Positions 46,895 through 56,621 of a stretch of 64,000 nucleotides of DNA are shown piece after piece. The translations under genes were made by a program, and so were the position numbers. The notes under the pieces were generated by a model. The model searched no databases, was not told where the DNA came from, and saw nothing but the letters and a program-made list of their open reading frames with translations. Numbering within the stretch: position 1 is the first letter of the stretch; every line of letters begins with the position of its first letter. The DNA lies in NCBI RefSeq assembly GCF_001882345.1, contig NZ_MINL01000001.1, positions 623,944-687,943 on the forward strand, given 5' to 3'. This stretch comes from Halomonas sp. QHL1 (GTDB taxonomy: Bacteria > Pseudomonadota > Gammaproteobacteria > Pseudomonadales > Halomonadaceae).

Positions 46895-47699
46895 AGCCGC
46901 TACCCCATCGCCGACCCTGGTAGAGCCGTCGTTCGAGCCGCTACAGGGCATGCGTAGCCTACGCGTACTGGCCCGCCTGCTCGATTACCCGACCCAGGAA
47001 CTGCAGGATGCCTGCGGCGAGCTCATCGAAATCCTCAATGCCGAGCGCCGCCTGGAGGCGGCTCTCAAATCGTCATTAATGGAGTGGTGTCAGCGTCTTA
47101 ACGATGGCGACTTGCTTGAGCTGCAGGCCGAATACGTCGCCATGTTCGATAAGGGAAGGGCTACCTCGCTGCTGCTATTCGAACACGTTCACGGCGAGTC
47201 CCGTGACCGTGGCCAGGCCATGGTGGATCTCATGGCTGAGTACAGCGCGGCCGGGTTCGAGTTGGATGCCCGTGAACTGCCCGATCATCTACCGGTGTTT
47301 CTTGAATACCTTTCGATGTGCGACGAAGCCGAGATTGGCCGCTGGCTGGGCGAAATACGCCATATTCTGGCGCTGCTGACCGCACGGCTGGAGGAGCGGG
47401 GAGCAGATCACGCGCTAGTACCGCTGTCACTGTTGGCGTTAATCGGGGCCGAGGGGGATGTCGAAGAGCATCGGCCCCAGGTCAAAAAAGAAGCGCCTGA
47501 TAACACCCCCGAAGCCTTGGACGCCGTATGGGAAGAAGAAGCGGTACGCTTTTCGGCGACCTCTGACGAAGACTGCGCGCTGCAGTCTGCGGAAGGGCGG
47601 CGGCTTGCCGAGCGCAAGAATACGGTGCACAGCGATCCCGTCAAAATCATGCCGTCCGCCTGGAGCGCTGCCCCTCCCTCAACCGTGGCCGATCGCTAA
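46887..47699 (+). CDS. narJ: Nitrate reductase assembly chaperone NarJ
   Basis: Dedicated chaperone for cofactor insertion into NarGH. The ATG at 46887, with GAGGAG seven bases upstream, gives 270 residues against 236 in E. coli; the extra length is an acidic, disordered C-terminal tail (from about residue 200). The TorD-like helical core shows LRVLARLLDYPTQELQDACGELIEIL, EYVAMFDKGRATSLLLFEHVHGESRDRGQAMVDL (seen as consecutive stretches), and LPDHLPVFLEYLS, all diagnostic. Confidence 0.96.
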   Translation: MTEAATPSPTLVEPSFEPLQGMRSLRVLARLLDYPTQELQDACGELIEILNAERRLEAALKSSLMEWCQRLNDGDLLELQAEYVAMFDKGRATSLLLFEHVHGESRDRGQAMVDLMAEYSAAGFELDARELPDHLPVFLEYLSMCDEAEIGRWLGEIRHILALLTARLEERGADHALVPLSLLALIGAEGDVEEHRPQVKKEAPDNTPEALDAVWEEEAVRFSATSDEDCALQSAEGRRLAERKNTVHSDPVKIMPSAWSAAPPSTVADR

Positions 47700-47712
47700 A
47701 AGGAGAATCGCC

Positions 47713-48396
47713 ATGTTCATAGAATACTTGCAACATCTTATCTACGGCTATTACCCCTATCTGGCCGGTACGGTGTTCTTGGTCGGAAGTCTCATGCGTT
47801 ACGACCAAGGCCAGTTCACCTGGAAGACCGGCTCCAGCCAAATGCTGTCCTCGAAAAACATGCGCCTGGCCAGCAACCTGTTCCATATCGGGATTATCGT
47901 CATCTTCTTTGGTCATTTGGTGGGCATGCTCACGCCGCACTGGGTCTACGCACCTTTCCTGCATGCAGGCACCAAGCAGCTGATTGCCATCGTGGTCGGC
48001 GGTATCGCCGGTGCCATGTGCGTGGTGGGCGGCGCCATGTTGCTCTATCGGCGATTGTTCAATCCTCGCGTAAAGGCATCGTCGAGCTTAATGGATACCT
48101 TGATCCTGGGTTTGATCGTCTTACAGGCATGTCTTGGCATGGTGACCATCATTTTCTCGCTAGGCCATATGGACGGTGAAATGATGTTGACGCTCTCCAG
48201 CTGGGCGCAGTCGATTGTCTTCTTCAGCGGCGGTGCGGCGGATTACATGCAGGAAGTGTCGTGGATCTACAAACTGCATATCTTTATTGGCCTGACCATC
48301 ATTCTGCTGTTCCCGTTTTCGCGGCTGGTGCATGTGTGGAGCGTACCTTTCGGCTATGTGACTCGCCGCTACCAGCTTGTCCGTCGGCGCAGCTAA
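47713..48396 (+). CDS. narI: Respiratory nitrate reductase, gamma subunit (cytochrome b)
   Basis: Membrane anchor with two hemes b that oxidises quinol. The open frame extends into narJ, but the start is the ATG at 47713 (MFIEYLQHLIYGYYPYLAG) after AGGAGA, giving 227 residues, the usual size. Five helices; heme ligands are the histidines in LFHIGIIVIFFGHLVGM and in LHIFIGLTIILLF and FSRLVHVWSVP. Completes NarGHI. Confidence 0.97.
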   Translation: MFIEYLQHLIYGYYPYLAGTVFLVGSLMRYDQGQFTWKTGSSQMLSSKNMRLASNLFHIGIIVIFFGHLVGMLTPHWVYAPFLHAGTKQLIAIVVGGIAGAMCVVGGAMLLYRRLFNPRVKASSSLMDTLILGLIVLQACLGMVTIIFSLGHMDGEMMLTLSSWAQSIVFFSGGAADYMQEVSWIYKLHIFIGLTIILLFPFSRLVHVWSVPFGYVTRRYQLVRRRS

Positions 48397-48436
48397 AAAC
48401 CGGCTTGTGCACGTCCAGGACTAGAGGAGAAATAAC

Positions 48437-49258
48437 ATGCAGATGATTGATATCGAACAACTACCTGGAGGCATCGCTCCGCCTCCGGTACGCGTCGGCA
48501 GCGCTGGTATCGGTGAAGAAACGATTGCGTTAGAGATGCAGTATCACCCCGCTGAAACGGCGGGTGAGGCCCAGCTTCAGGCTGCTCGTGCGTTGGTGGT
48601 TCGAGAGCTGCTTCGCCAGCGTGCTAGCGTCCTGGGCCTACTATCGACACAGGAAGTTAGCGAAGCACAGGAAGATGCGGCGATTGCTGCCTTGCTTGAG
48701 CAGGAACTTGAGGTGCCCGAGCCGGGGGAGGCCGATTGCCAGCGCTTTTTCGACACCCACCGGGAGCGCTTCAGCGAACCGACCCAGTTACGCGTTCGGC
48801 ATATCCTGCTCGCGGCCGCAGCCGATGACTCCCAGGGGCGCGACGACGCTTACCAGCTTGGCGAAAAGCTACTCGAACAGCTTAATCAGATACCCGAACG
48901 GTTTGCCGAATTTACTCAGCACCACTCCGCGTGCCCTTCAAAAGAGCTGGATGGTGATTTGGGTTGGTTGGTATCAGGGCAAACTGTTCCAGAGTTGGAT
49001 CGCGCTTTGCAGCACTTGCCCGAAGGTCTACACGAGCGCCCCTTGGCGTCTCGCTATGGCTGGCATGTGGTGAGTATTGACGAGCGCAGAGAAGGTAGGG
49101 CGTTACCTTTCGATCAAGTTATTGACCGGGTGCGCCATAGCCTACGGGAGCAGGCAACTCGACGCGCGCTGCGTCACTATTTGCTGGCGTTAGAGAGCGA
49201 AATAGGCGTCGAAGGGATTGTTCTGGATGACGATGCTGGCGGCAGCTTGATGCAATAG
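48437..49258 (+). CDS. Parvulin-type peptidyl-prolyl isomerase in the nar operon
   Basis: A 273-residue protein with a helical N-terminal half (chaperone-like, as in NifM) and a PpiC rotamase domain at about residues 118-215: LRVRHILLAAA, HHSACPSKELDGDLGWLVSGQTVPELDRAL and PLASRYGWHVVSIDERREG. No signal peptide, so it acts in the cytoplasm, probably on folding of a nitrate reductase subunit. A similar gene follows narGHJI in Pseudomonas, so the linkage is conserved. GAGGAG lies upstream of the ATG. Confidence 0.9.
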   Translation: MQMIDIEQLPGGIAPPPVRVGSAGIGEETIALEMQYHPAETAGEAQLQAARALVVRELLRQRASVLGLLSTQEVSEAQEDAAIAALLEQELEVPEPGEADCQRFFDTHRERFSEPTQLRVRHILLAAAADDSQGRDDAYQLGEKLLEQLNQIPERFAEFTQHHSACPSKELDGDLGWLVSGQTVPELDRALQHLPEGLHERPLASRYGWHVVSIDERREGRALPFDQVIDRVRHSLREQATRRALRHYLLALESEIGVEGIVLDDDAGGSLMQ

Positions 49259-49280
49259 GAAAGCTAATAGGAGAGGCTTG

Positions 49281-49859
49281 ATGTCCCATGTTCCTGTAGA
49301 TGCCCTTTTCGCTCCGCTTGGCATCGCGGTGCTAACGGTTTCCGATACGCGTGGTTTCGATGAGGATGGCAGCGGTGACTTGCTGGTTAAACACCTGAGC
49401 GAAAGCGGCCATATCCTGGTGGAGAGACGCATCGTTCGTGATGATATCTATCAGGTTCGTTCCGTGGTCTCGGAATGGATTGCGCGAACAGATATTCACG
49501 CGATTCTGGTTAATGGCGGCACTGGCTTTACCGCCCGAGATACCACTCCCGAGGCGTTGATACCGCTGTTCGACAAAGCGATTGAAGGTTATGGCGAGCT
49601 GTTCCGACACTATTCTTTGCAGACCATCGGCACCGCGACGATCCAGTCTCGCGCCGTAGCGGGGGTGGCCAACCGAACGATGATGTTTGCGATGCCCGGC
49701 TCGCCCAAAGCGTGTGCGTTGGCGTGGGACAAAATAATCGCTTTGCAGCTGGACTCCCGCACTCGGCCCTGCAACTTCGCCGCCATGGTGCTGCCTTCAG
49801 CGACCCCGTGCAGTGGACGCCAAAAAGCGACTTCTTTCAATGAGGTGGAGCGCTTATGA
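49281..49859 (+). CDS. moaB: Molybdenum cofactor biosynthesis protein MoaB
   Basis: Adenylyltransferase-like protein that activates molybdopterin, 192 residues. The MPT-binding fold shows LTVSDTRGFDEDGSGDLLVKHL and the core NGGTGFTARDTTPEALIPLFDK, with SRAVAGVANRTMMFAMPGSPKA towards the end (seen as adjacent stretches). ATG at 49281 follows AGGAGAGG. Its stop overlaps the moeA start by four bases. It supports NarG by making cofactor from the same transcript. Confidence 0.95.
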   Translation: MSHVPVDALFAPLGIAVLTVSDTRGFDEDGSGDLLVKHLSESGHILVERRIVRDDIYQVRSVVSEWIARTDIHAILVNGGTGFTARDTTPEALIPLFDKAIEGYGELFRHYSLQTIGTATIQSRAVAGVANRTMMFAMPGSPKACALAWDKIIALQLDSRTRPCNFAAMVLPSATPCSGRQKATSFNEVERL

Positions 49860-51118
49860 ACTGTCACTGCGCAGAAATCGTCACGCCCGGCTTGTTAGAG
49901 CTGTTTGATGCACGTCAACGGCTTATCGACGCCGCCAGGCCCATGAATGCAGTAGAAAACATCACCCTTGAACACTCTGCGGGGCGAGTGCTGGCCGAAA
50001 CGGTGGTCGCACCTCTCGATATGCCGGGGGTGGACAATAGCGCTATGGATGGCTACGCGCTGTGTCTGGCTGACTACCAAGCGACACCTCTCGGCTCTGG
50101 CTTACCCATTCTTCAACGCGTGCCGGCAGGTGCAGGCGTCATGCTGCTACCGAAAGGAGGCTCCGCGCGTATTTTTACCGGCGCGCCGGTACCCATGGGG
50201 GCGGATATTGTAGTGCCTCAAGAGCGGGTAACGCTTGATCAGCGCGGGCATATACACCTTGAGGGTAACTTGGTGGTAGGCGCTAATATTCGTCGTCAAG
50301 GCGAGGAGACCCGCATGGGTACCCCGCTACTCGCTGTGGGTAAGTTTCTTGATGCCGCGTCGATTTCGCTGTTGGCAAGCCATGGGATAAATGCTGTTAC
50401 CGTCAAACGGCGCCTGCGGGTGGCACTGCTCTCAACCGGCGATGAACTGATTGCCCCTGGCATGTCGCGGTCACCGGGGCAGGTGTACGACAGCAATCGC
50501 GCCATGCTTAACGTACTGCTAACGCAAGCTCAGTGCGACGTGCTGGATTTGGGCGTCATTGCTGATTCGCCAGCGTCATTGCATCAGGCCTTTGAACACG
50601 CACAAACCGTTGCAGATATGGTGATGTGTACTGGGGGCGTTTCGGTAGGCGAAGAGGATCATGTTCGCCCGGTGATCGAGCAGCGCGGCGGGCTGCATTT
50701 TCATGGTGTCGCGATGAAGCCAGGGAAGCCCTTTGCGTTCGGTTATCTTGGCCTGGAGCCTTCTTCTGCCAAGCCACTCATCGCGCTACCGGGTAACCCC
50801 GTGGCATCCCTGGTGGGCTGGCAACTGCTGGCGCTGCCGTTTATACATGCCATGCAAGGTAGAGCTGTAGCGGCTCTACAGCGTTACCCGGTAAAAGCCG
50901 GCTTTTCTCAGCGTGGGCCCCAAGGGCGCTGCGAGCTATTACGGGTGGAGCTGGATTGGTCACAGGGGACTCCCGTGGCGCAGTTAGCGGGCGGGCAGGG
51001 GTCGCATATGCTCAGTGCGGCCAGTCAGGCCCATGGTTATCTGATGATTAACCCTGACTCCGACGTGACAGAAGGGGACTCATACCCCTATTACCCGATC
51101 AGTCAGTTCGACGCTTGA
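49856..51118 (+). CDS. moeA: Molybdopterin molybdenumtransferase MoeA
   Basis: Inserts molybdenum into adenylylated molybdopterin. The 420-residue product has the domain order of MoeA: an N-terminal MoeA_N region (MPGVDNSAMDGYALCLADY), the central MoCF domain (LLSTGDELIAPG, TGGVSVGEEDHV, MKPGKPFAFG, LPGNPVASLVG), and a C-terminal beta barrel. Overlaps moaB by four bases and precedes a DGC-domain gene by 52 bases. Confidence 0.96.
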   Translation: MNCHCAEIVTPGLLELFDARQRLIDAARPMNAVENITLEHSAGRVLAETVVAPLDMPGVDNSAMDGYALCLADYQATPLGSGLPILQRVPAGAGVMLLPKGGSARIFTGAPVPMGADIVVPQERVTLDQRGHIHLEGNLVVGANIRRQGEETRMGTPLLAVGKFLDAASISLLASHGINAVTVKRRLRVALLSTGDELIAPGMSRSPGQVYDSNRAMLNVLLTQAQCDVLDLGVIADSPASLHQAFEHAQTVADMVMCTGGVSVGEEDHVRPVIEQRGGLHFHGVAMKPGKPFAFGYLGLEPSSAKPLIALPGNPVASLVGWQLLALPFIHAMQGRAVAALQRYPVKAGFSQRGPQGRCELLRVELDWSQGTPVAQLAGGQGSHMLSAASQAHGYLMINPDSDVTEGDSYPYYPISQFDA

Positions 51119-51170
51119 ATCGCTTTTTCTGGCGTGACCGCTGACGTCGTTTGCTTTTATAGGAGAGGGT

Positions 51171-51578
51171 ATGTCTTCACATCATAAACCGCGCACACTG
51201 ATTTATGCCTGCTCCGGCTGTTCTGATGTGGCGCAACTGGCCAATAGTGTTGCTCTGCGTCTTGACCATGCAGGAGAGGCAGAAATGTCCTGCATTACCG
51301 GTGTCGGCGGTGGTGTGCCCGGTCTGGTACGCATCGCCCGCTCCGGGAGGCCTATCGTAGCCATTGATGGGTGTCAGATGGATTGCGCCAGCCACTGTCT
51401 TTCCAAAGCGGGCGTTATACCCACTGAGCACGTCAAGCTGTATGAGAACGGCCTGCGCAAGCGGCGGGCCCAACTTTATGATGAGGAAACCAATGAAGAG
51501 GTCACCGCCGAAGTGAAAGGGCTCATAGCTCGGCTACCCGTTAACGCCAGTGCCCAAGCAGAGGAGCCCTCAGATTGA
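51171..51578 (+). CDS. DGC-domain putative zinc-binding protein
   Basis: 135 residues with the features of the DGC family: [20 protein letters not shown] at the N-terminus, a glycine-rich turn ([13 protein letters not shown]), and [16 protein letters not shown], whose Asp-Gly-Cys names the family. The cysteines at about 14, 17, 44, 67, 71 and 75 could form a metal site. Such genes are often found near molybdenum cofactor and nitrate genes, but their role is unknown. GGAGAGGGT precedes the ATG, and its stop overlaps the moaA start. Confidence 0.85.
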   Translation: MSSHHKPRTLIYACSGCSDVAQLANSVALRLDHAGEAEMSCITGVGGGVPGLVRIARSGRPIVAIDGCQMDCASHCLSKAGVIPTEHVKLYENGLRKRRAQLYDEETNEEVTAEVKGLIARLPVNASAQAEEPSD

Positions 51579-52564
51579 GTGCGCTAGTCGATGGGTTTGG
51601 CCGTACGGTGCGTTACCTGCGCATATCGGTGACTGATCGTTGTGATTTTCGCTGTGTTTATTGCATGGCTGAGGAGATGACCTTCCTGCCTCGGGCCCAA
51701 CTGCTTACCCTTGAAGAAATAGCCACGCTGTCGCAGGCCTTCGTAGAGCTGGGGGTGGAAAAAATCCGCCTAACTGGCGGGGAGCCGCTGGTACGCCAGG
51801 GCGTACTAACGCTAGTGCAAAAACTCGGTGAATTGGAAGGCCTGCGCGAGCTGGCCATGACCACCAACGGCTCAGGATTAGTCAAACATGCCGAGGCCTT
51901 ACGTTTAGGCGGACTTGATCGTCTCAATATCAGTCTCGACTCACTCAAGCCCGAGCGCTTTAAAGCATTAACCCGGACAGGTGACCTTAGCCAGGTGGTC
52001 GCGGGTATCCGCGCAGCTCGCCGCGCTGGGTTTCAGTCGATTAAGCTCAACGCCGTATTGCTTAAGGGGCGAAATGACGACGAAATCCTCCACTTGGTGA
52101 ACTTTGCCCGTGATGAGGAAGTGGATATCAGTTTTATCGAGGAAATGCCGCTGGGCGCTATCAGCGAGCATAACCGTGGCGAGACCTTTCTTCCCACCGA
52201 TACGGTGCGTGAGACCATAGAAAACCATTATCAACTCTTACCCACCACCGAGACTACCTTAGGGCCATCCCGTTATTACCGTATGTCTGACAGCCAATCG
52301 CGCATTGGCTTCATTTCACCTCATAGCCACAATTTCTGTGGTGCCTGTAATCGTGTTCGGGTGACGGCAGAAGGGCGGCTACTCCTTTGCTTGGGCAATG
52401 AGCACTCGGTAGATTTGCGCGCTGTAATGCGACGTTATCCGGGTGATATCCAGCGGCTTAAAGTGCACATAGTGGCGGCCATGAAGAAAAAGCCCGAGCG
52501 TCATCACTTTACGACGGATGGTGAGGTTCAGATCGTGAGGTTTATGAATGCAACAGGTGGCTAA
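51575..52564 (+). CDS. moaA: GTP 3',8-cyclase MoaA
   Basis: Radical SAM enzyme for the first step of molybdenum cofactor synthesis. The N-terminal cluster is CDFRCVYC (residues 18-25), followed by the SAM-binding [11 protein letters not shown]. The C-terminal cluster for GTP is [19 protein letters not shown]. The chain ends in the conserved Gly-Gly (NATGG). There is no ATG at the right place; TTG at 51575, eight bases after GAGGAG and overlapping the previous stop, is the only plausible start. Last gene of the nar-Moco operon. No terminator was recognised in the following 230 bases. Confidence 0.95.
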   Translation: MSALVDGFGRTVRYLRISVTDRCDFRCVYCMAEEMTFLPRAQLLTLEEIATLSQAFVELGVEKIRLTGGEPLVRQGVLTLVQKLGELEGLRELAMTTNGSGLVKHAEALRLGGLDRLNISLDSLKPERFKALTRTGDLSQVVAGIRAARRAGFQSIKLNAVLLKGRNDDEILHLVNFARDEEVDISFIEEMPLGAISEHNRGETFLPTDTVRETIENHYQLLPTTETTLGPSRYYRMSDSQSRIGFISPHSHNFCGACNRVRVTAEGRLLLCLGNEHSVDLRAVMRRYPGDIQRLKVHIVAAMKKKPERHHFTTDGEVQIVRFMNATGG

Positions 52565-52796
52565 CCCATTATATGTGTTTGAAACTGCTATATCTTTACA
52601 AGGAATTTGTAGATTAGGCATGAACGTTGGATCGCAACTGGCAAGTTTTTTGAAAGACTTTTGTTTACAGGACGCGAAAGAGTTTGAAAAGCTAAGGCGT
52701 TAACAAGTATCACTATTGCCCGCGGCCTATGCTTGTCGCTGATATAAACAGATCACAGGCTTTGATGCACCGTTACTCATTGGAGTAATTCTGAAT

Positions 52797-53222
52797 TCAA
52801 GCGGCAAACCCGTGACGCAGTTGCTCAAGAAGCGTTACAACGCACTTGTACCCCGGTGTGGTAGCAGTCGCCTCCAGCGCAGTTCGCCCCCCGAACGCTT
52901 TTCGCGGCTTATGAAGCCAAATATCTGATTTTCGTTTGTTGCGGAAAATCGATGTTGCGAGGAGTGTTGCCAGAATAGCCCGATAAAGTTTGTCACCCTC
53001 GCAGGGGGTGAGAGGTTTTCCCTGATTCAATCTACGCTTGAGAGCAATTTTACTGATAATACCCAGCTCTCCAGCGTCCACGCCATACTCTGCGACCCTG
53101 TCTATAGCCGACAAAGGGACTCCCTGTCGGATCAGTACATCTAAACTGAGGTTGTCACTAGCCCCGAGTAGCACAGCCACTTGTCTCTCAAAATTGCTTT
53201 CACAGTCGGTTGACGATGGCAT
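52797..53222 (-). CDS. Orphan Xre/MbcA/ParS-type antitoxin (DUF2384)
   Basis: 141 residues from the ATG at 53222 (TAGGGA eight bases upstream); ATG at 53228 is also possible. The N-terminal part has helices suited to DNA binding (LSLDVLIRQGVPLSAIDRVAEYG), and the C-terminal part is the toxin-binding domain: SDIWLHKPRKAFGGRTALEATATTPGYKCVVTLL is its pattern, given here as one stretch of adjacent segments. In complete systems a RES-domain toxin gene follows at once; the 230 bases downstream contain none. It is therefore an orphan, possibly kept as a regulator or as protection against incoming toxins. Confidence 0.83.
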   Translation of the reverse strand: MPSSTDCESNFERQVAVLLGASDNLSLDVLIRQGVPLSAIDRVAEYGVDAGELGIISKIALKRRLNQGKPLTPCEGDKLYRAILATLLATSIFRNKRKSDIWLHKPRKAFGGRTALEATATTPGYKCVVTLLEQLRHGFAA

Positions 53223-53453
53223 GATCATTTCCCTACAGGAGTTGCTAACGGTAAAGATAGTAGATCCAGCTTGGAAAGGGCAGATATAGGGGGCAAGCAA
53301 AAAATGGCACCATAGGTGGCCACGGGCGAGCGAAACCTGCGAGGGAGTTGTGAGCTAAGTCACAATTCATGAACTTAAGATTGTTTCAACGGCTTAACTA
53401 TTTGATATTAATAACCAATTAACTAAAAACAAAGAGGTTACTTTATTTTAAAA

Positions 53454-53467
53454 TTGATGCAGATCAT
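53454..53467. promoter_or_regulatory. Anr/Fnr-type box upstream of the chemoreceptor gene
   Basis: TTGAT-GCAG-ATCAT matches the consensus in nine of ten positions. It lies in a 330-base, very AT-rich gene-free stretch (53301-53629) and 163 bases before the receptor ATG. A class II promoter there would give a leader of about 120 bases. Confidence 0.5.
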
Positions 53468-53629
53468 TTTTTTTCAAAATTCGATTTTTTTATTTAATTT
53501 TCATGTGTCTGATGCCGATATTATTTTTAACTTCATCTAAATCAGTATTTAGATGATTGTTAAGGCAGGTGCCTTCCCAGTGGCTGGACGCATTCAAGTA
53601 GAATGACTCCCCTCTCTTAGAGAACATAG

Positions 53630-55321
53630 ATGCATAACCTATTGAAAAAATTAACCGTTAAGGCGAGTTTGACGGTTGTATTAGGCTTATTTACTACCTT
53701 GATTCTCATCGTAGCTGCACTTGGCTACAAATCCAGCATGTTGGGCGCTGGTTCGATAGATGAGCTAAACCGCATTAACGTGCAGCAGTTGAATACGCTT
53801 AACCGTGCTCAGGTAAATGTTGCTGATACTCAGCTGTTTTTTCTTAACCATCTGGATGCATTGAACGAAGGTGACGAAACACTAGCAAGAAACTACCTGG
53901 AAAAGGCGGGTCAAGCGCTGCAGTTGGCTCAGCAGCGTTTTGATGCGTTCTTGGCTGTGCCTAAGACGGAGCAGGGCAAGCCTTATACAGATGCAGTCGA
54001 GGTAGCTTTCGCTGAGCTTCTCTCCCAAGGCTTGGTTCCACAGCATGAGGCGCTCCAGAGCTATAACGAAAGGGCTTATCGTGCTGCTAAGCGTGAAGGC
54101 GACCGACTCAATCTGGCTTATATCCAAACTAATGAAGCCTTTATCGACTTTGCCAGAACACGTGGTCAGGATCTAATGGCTGGTTATCAAGCAACCATGA
54201 CGACGTCAGGGTATGTGGGTTTGGCTGCATTGCTGCTGGTTATCCTTAGTGTTGTCTTGGTTAGGATCGGTATGATGCGTGTTGTCATTCAACCCCTTCA
54301 GGAAGCTGTTCACCATTTTGAGCGCATTGCCCAGGGTGACTTATCGCATAAGATTGCTGATCGTGGCCGGAACGAAATTGGTCAGCTGTTCGCAGCTATG
54401 CGATATATGCAATCGGGACTTTCTCAAACGGTCTCAACCGTGCGTGACAGTAGCGGCTCAATTCATATCGGTGCACGTGAAATTTCAACTGGCAACGCTG
54501 ATTTATCTTCGCGTACTGAACAACAAGCTGCTTCGCTGGAAGAGACGGCTGCCAGCATGGAGCAGCTCACCGCGACAGTGAAGCAAAACTCCGATAATGC
54601 GCGACAGGGTAGTACCCTTGCGAGCAATGCGTCTGCCACGGCAGCCCGTGGTGGTGACGCGGTAGGTCAAGTTGTCGAAACGATGCATAGCATTGCTGAA
54701 AGCTCTAGAAAGATTAGTGACATCATCGGCGTGATCGATTCGATTGCTTTTCAGACCAATATTCTGGCACTTAATGCATCGGTCGAGGCTGCACGGGCCG
54801 GTGAGCAAGGCCGCGGTTTCGCTGTTGTTGCAACTGAAGTACGTAACCTCGCTAGTCGTAGTGCTGATGCAGCGAAGGAGATCAGAAAATTAATAGAAAC
54901 TTCAGCGGGACAGGTTCACCAGGGCTCCACTCTAGTGGAGGGCGCTGGTCAAACAATGGAAGAAATTATGGCTTCTGTGAAGCGAGTTGCCGATATCATG
55001 GATGAAATCTCTGCTGCTTCCATAGAACAAAGTGAAGGTATCGAGCAGGTTAACCAAGCAGTTTCACAGATGGATGAGGTGACTCAACAAAACGCAGCTC
55101 TTGTGCAGGAAGCCGCCACAGCAGCATCTTCCCTCGAAGAGCAGGCAGCTCAGCTTGAATCAGCGGTGGCAACCTTCAAGCTAGAGGGTGGTGAACATCG
55201 TACGTCTCTTCCTCTTGGCAAACCTGTGACAAAGCCAGTTGCTAGTCTTAAGCAGGATCGACCCATTGTAGGTAGGCCTACTAGGGCTAAGGTGGCAGAA
55301 CTGGAATGGGAAGAGTTTTAA
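53630..55321 (+). CDS. Methyl-accepting chemotaxis protein (Tsr/Tar architecture)
   Basis: Inner-membrane chemoreceptor of 563 residues. TM1 (about 12-34), a periplasmic four-helix-type ligand domain (35-190), TM2 (about 190-212), HAMP (213-265), methylation helices and the signalling hairpin tip [41 protein letters not shown], given as adjacent segments. The chain ends in EWEEF, a match to the CheR/CheB-tethering pentapeptide (NWETF in E. coli), so it is a high-abundance type. Ligand unknown. A putative Anr box upstream and the nar-Moco operon nearby suggest, but do not show, expression under low oxygen. Confidence 0.95.
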   Translation: MHNLLKKLTVKASLTVVLGLFTTLILIVAALGYKSSMLGAGSIDELNRINVQQLNTLNRAQVNVADTQLFFLNHLDALNEGDETLARNYLEKAGQALQLAQQRFDAFLAVPKTEQGKPYTDAVEVAFAELLSQGLVPQHEALQSYNERAYRAAKREGDRLNLAYIQTNEAFIDFARTRGQDLMAGYQATMTTSGYVGLAALLLVILSVVLVRIGMMRVVIQPLQEAVHHFERIAQGDLSHKIADRGRNEIGQLFAAMRYMQSGLSQTVSTVRDSSGSIHIGAREISTGNADLSSRTEQQAASLEETAASMEQLTATVKQNSDNARQGSTLASNASATAARGGDAVGQVVETMHSIAESSRKISDIIGVIDSIAFQTNILALNASVEAARAGEQGRGFAVVATEVRNLASRSADAAKEIRKLIETSAGQVHQGSTLVEGAGQTMEEIMASVKRVADIMDEISAASIEQSEGIEQVNQAVSQMDEVTQQNAALVQEAATAASSLEEQAAQLESAVATFKLEGGEHRTSLPLGKPVTKPVASLKQDRPIVGRPTRAKVAELEWEEF

Positions 55322-55365
55322 GTAAGCGATTCGGACTGAGATCTCCGCCCCCATATAGTAATAAT

Positions 55366-55391
55366 ATCCCGGCTAAGCAGCCGGGATTTCT
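55366..55391 (+). terminator. Intrinsic terminator after the chemoreceptor gene
   Basis: ATCCCGGCT pairs with AGCCGGGAT around a four-base loop, followed by a short T-rich tail. It lies 45 bases after the stop. Confidence 0.85.
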
Positions 55392-55619
55392 GTATGTGTA
55401 GGCTCCCTGATATCCCTTGCCTCTCATGCTTCTCCCTAGCTTTGCCATGAACACTAGCGTAGGCACAAGCATAGTGACACGGTTCTATAATCTCGTGTTG
55501 AGGTATAACGGCTAATCGTTGGTGCGTAGCATAGCCTGGAGAGCCATGGTTTGAGATTGACTATAGCATTGGCTAATGCAGTGAGACGTCCGCCAGTTTA
55601 CTGAATGAGAGATGATGCG

Positions 55620-56412
55620 ATGCGACTTCGATTCAAATTCTGTCTATTGATGATGCTTCCTTTGGGACTACTGGGCGGTTGCGACGAGACTCCGAGCGGT
55701 CGCTCTTAGCTGGCGCTAGTACCCGAAAGCATGATGTCTCAAATGGGTGAAGACGCCTTTGATCAGCTTCTTAGTCGACAGCCGGTGTCCCGCGACGTCG
55801 CTGTGAACAAACAGGTGCAATGTGTTGCTCAGAAAATAGTGAATGCCGCTGAAGTTCATTACTCAAACGCTGAACTGCCTGACGCCTGGGAGATTGTCGT
55901 TTTCGAAAACCCGTCTCCGAACGCCTTCGCTTTGCTAGGTGGACGCATCGGCGTAAATACTGGCTTGCTCAGGGTGGCTGAGACGCCAGCCCAGCTTGCA
56001 GCAGTAATCGACCATGAAGTAGCCCATGTGTTGGCTGGTCATGGTAATGAGCGTCTCACCCAACAGCTCGGCATTAAAACCGTGTTGTTGCTGGTAGTGA
56101 TTCTCGGTGAGGTTGATTTTGGACAGCAACAATTGATGCAGGCCTTGGGCCTCGGTGCTCAGCTTGGCATTAGTCTGCCCTTCAGCCGCACTCATGAAGA
56201 AGCCGATCTCATGGGGCTTGAGATCATGGCGCGGGCAGGGTTCGACCCCCATCAAAGCGTGGCCTTGTGGAGCAACATGGCCACCCTCGGTGGCGGACAG
56301 CCCCCAGACGACGCATCCTGCTCACGGATCGCGCATTGAGGCGTTGCTGCAGGTGATGGAGAAAGCTTTGGAAGCTTATAACGATTCAAGCCCGGCTGAC
56401 TGTTCCAGGTAA
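55620..56412 (+). pseudogene. M48 metallopeptidase lipoprotein, inactivated by a nonsense codon and a frameshift
   Basis: Reading from the ATG at 55620 gives a lipoprotein signal (MLPLGLLGGC with the lipobox cysteine), then GRS followed by a TAG at 55707 where family members read GRSQLALVP: one C-to-T change. In the same frame the peptidase continues from 55731, with the zinc motif HEVAH (VIDHEVAHVLAGHGNERL) and NAFALLGGRIGVNTGLL intact. Near 56300 the frame is lost: GGGQPPDDAS runs to an early stop, while the neighbouring frame encodes the missing tail (THPAHGSRIEALLQVMEKALEAY). The protein would normally be a periplasmic quality-control protease (BepA/LoiP-like). Confidence 0.88.
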
Positions 56413-56621
56413 TTGAGTGTGGGGGAAGTCAATATACTTGGTTCCAAGCGTCAAACGTGGTGGCTCCCGACACAAAAAAAGCCATATCACGCTTTACTGG
56501 AAGAGCGTAAGCCTCATCATTGGATTAATTACGATGACTAGGCAATAAGGTTTGAGCCCTCAAACTGCTGCCTATAGCTATGCTCTATTCAGTTGCTGAC
56601 GCTCAAAGTCAGGGTAACAAG

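Noticed and set aside
52620..52703. Small frame of 27 codons after moaA (MNVGSQLASFLKDF)
   Set aside because: The ribosome site is weak, there is no recognisable motif and it is too short to support.
56419..56541. Forty-codon GTG frame with protein-like composition (RQTWWLPTQKKPYHALL)
   Set aside because: It could be the tail of a decayed gene, but there is no start signal and no recognised family, so it was not annotated.
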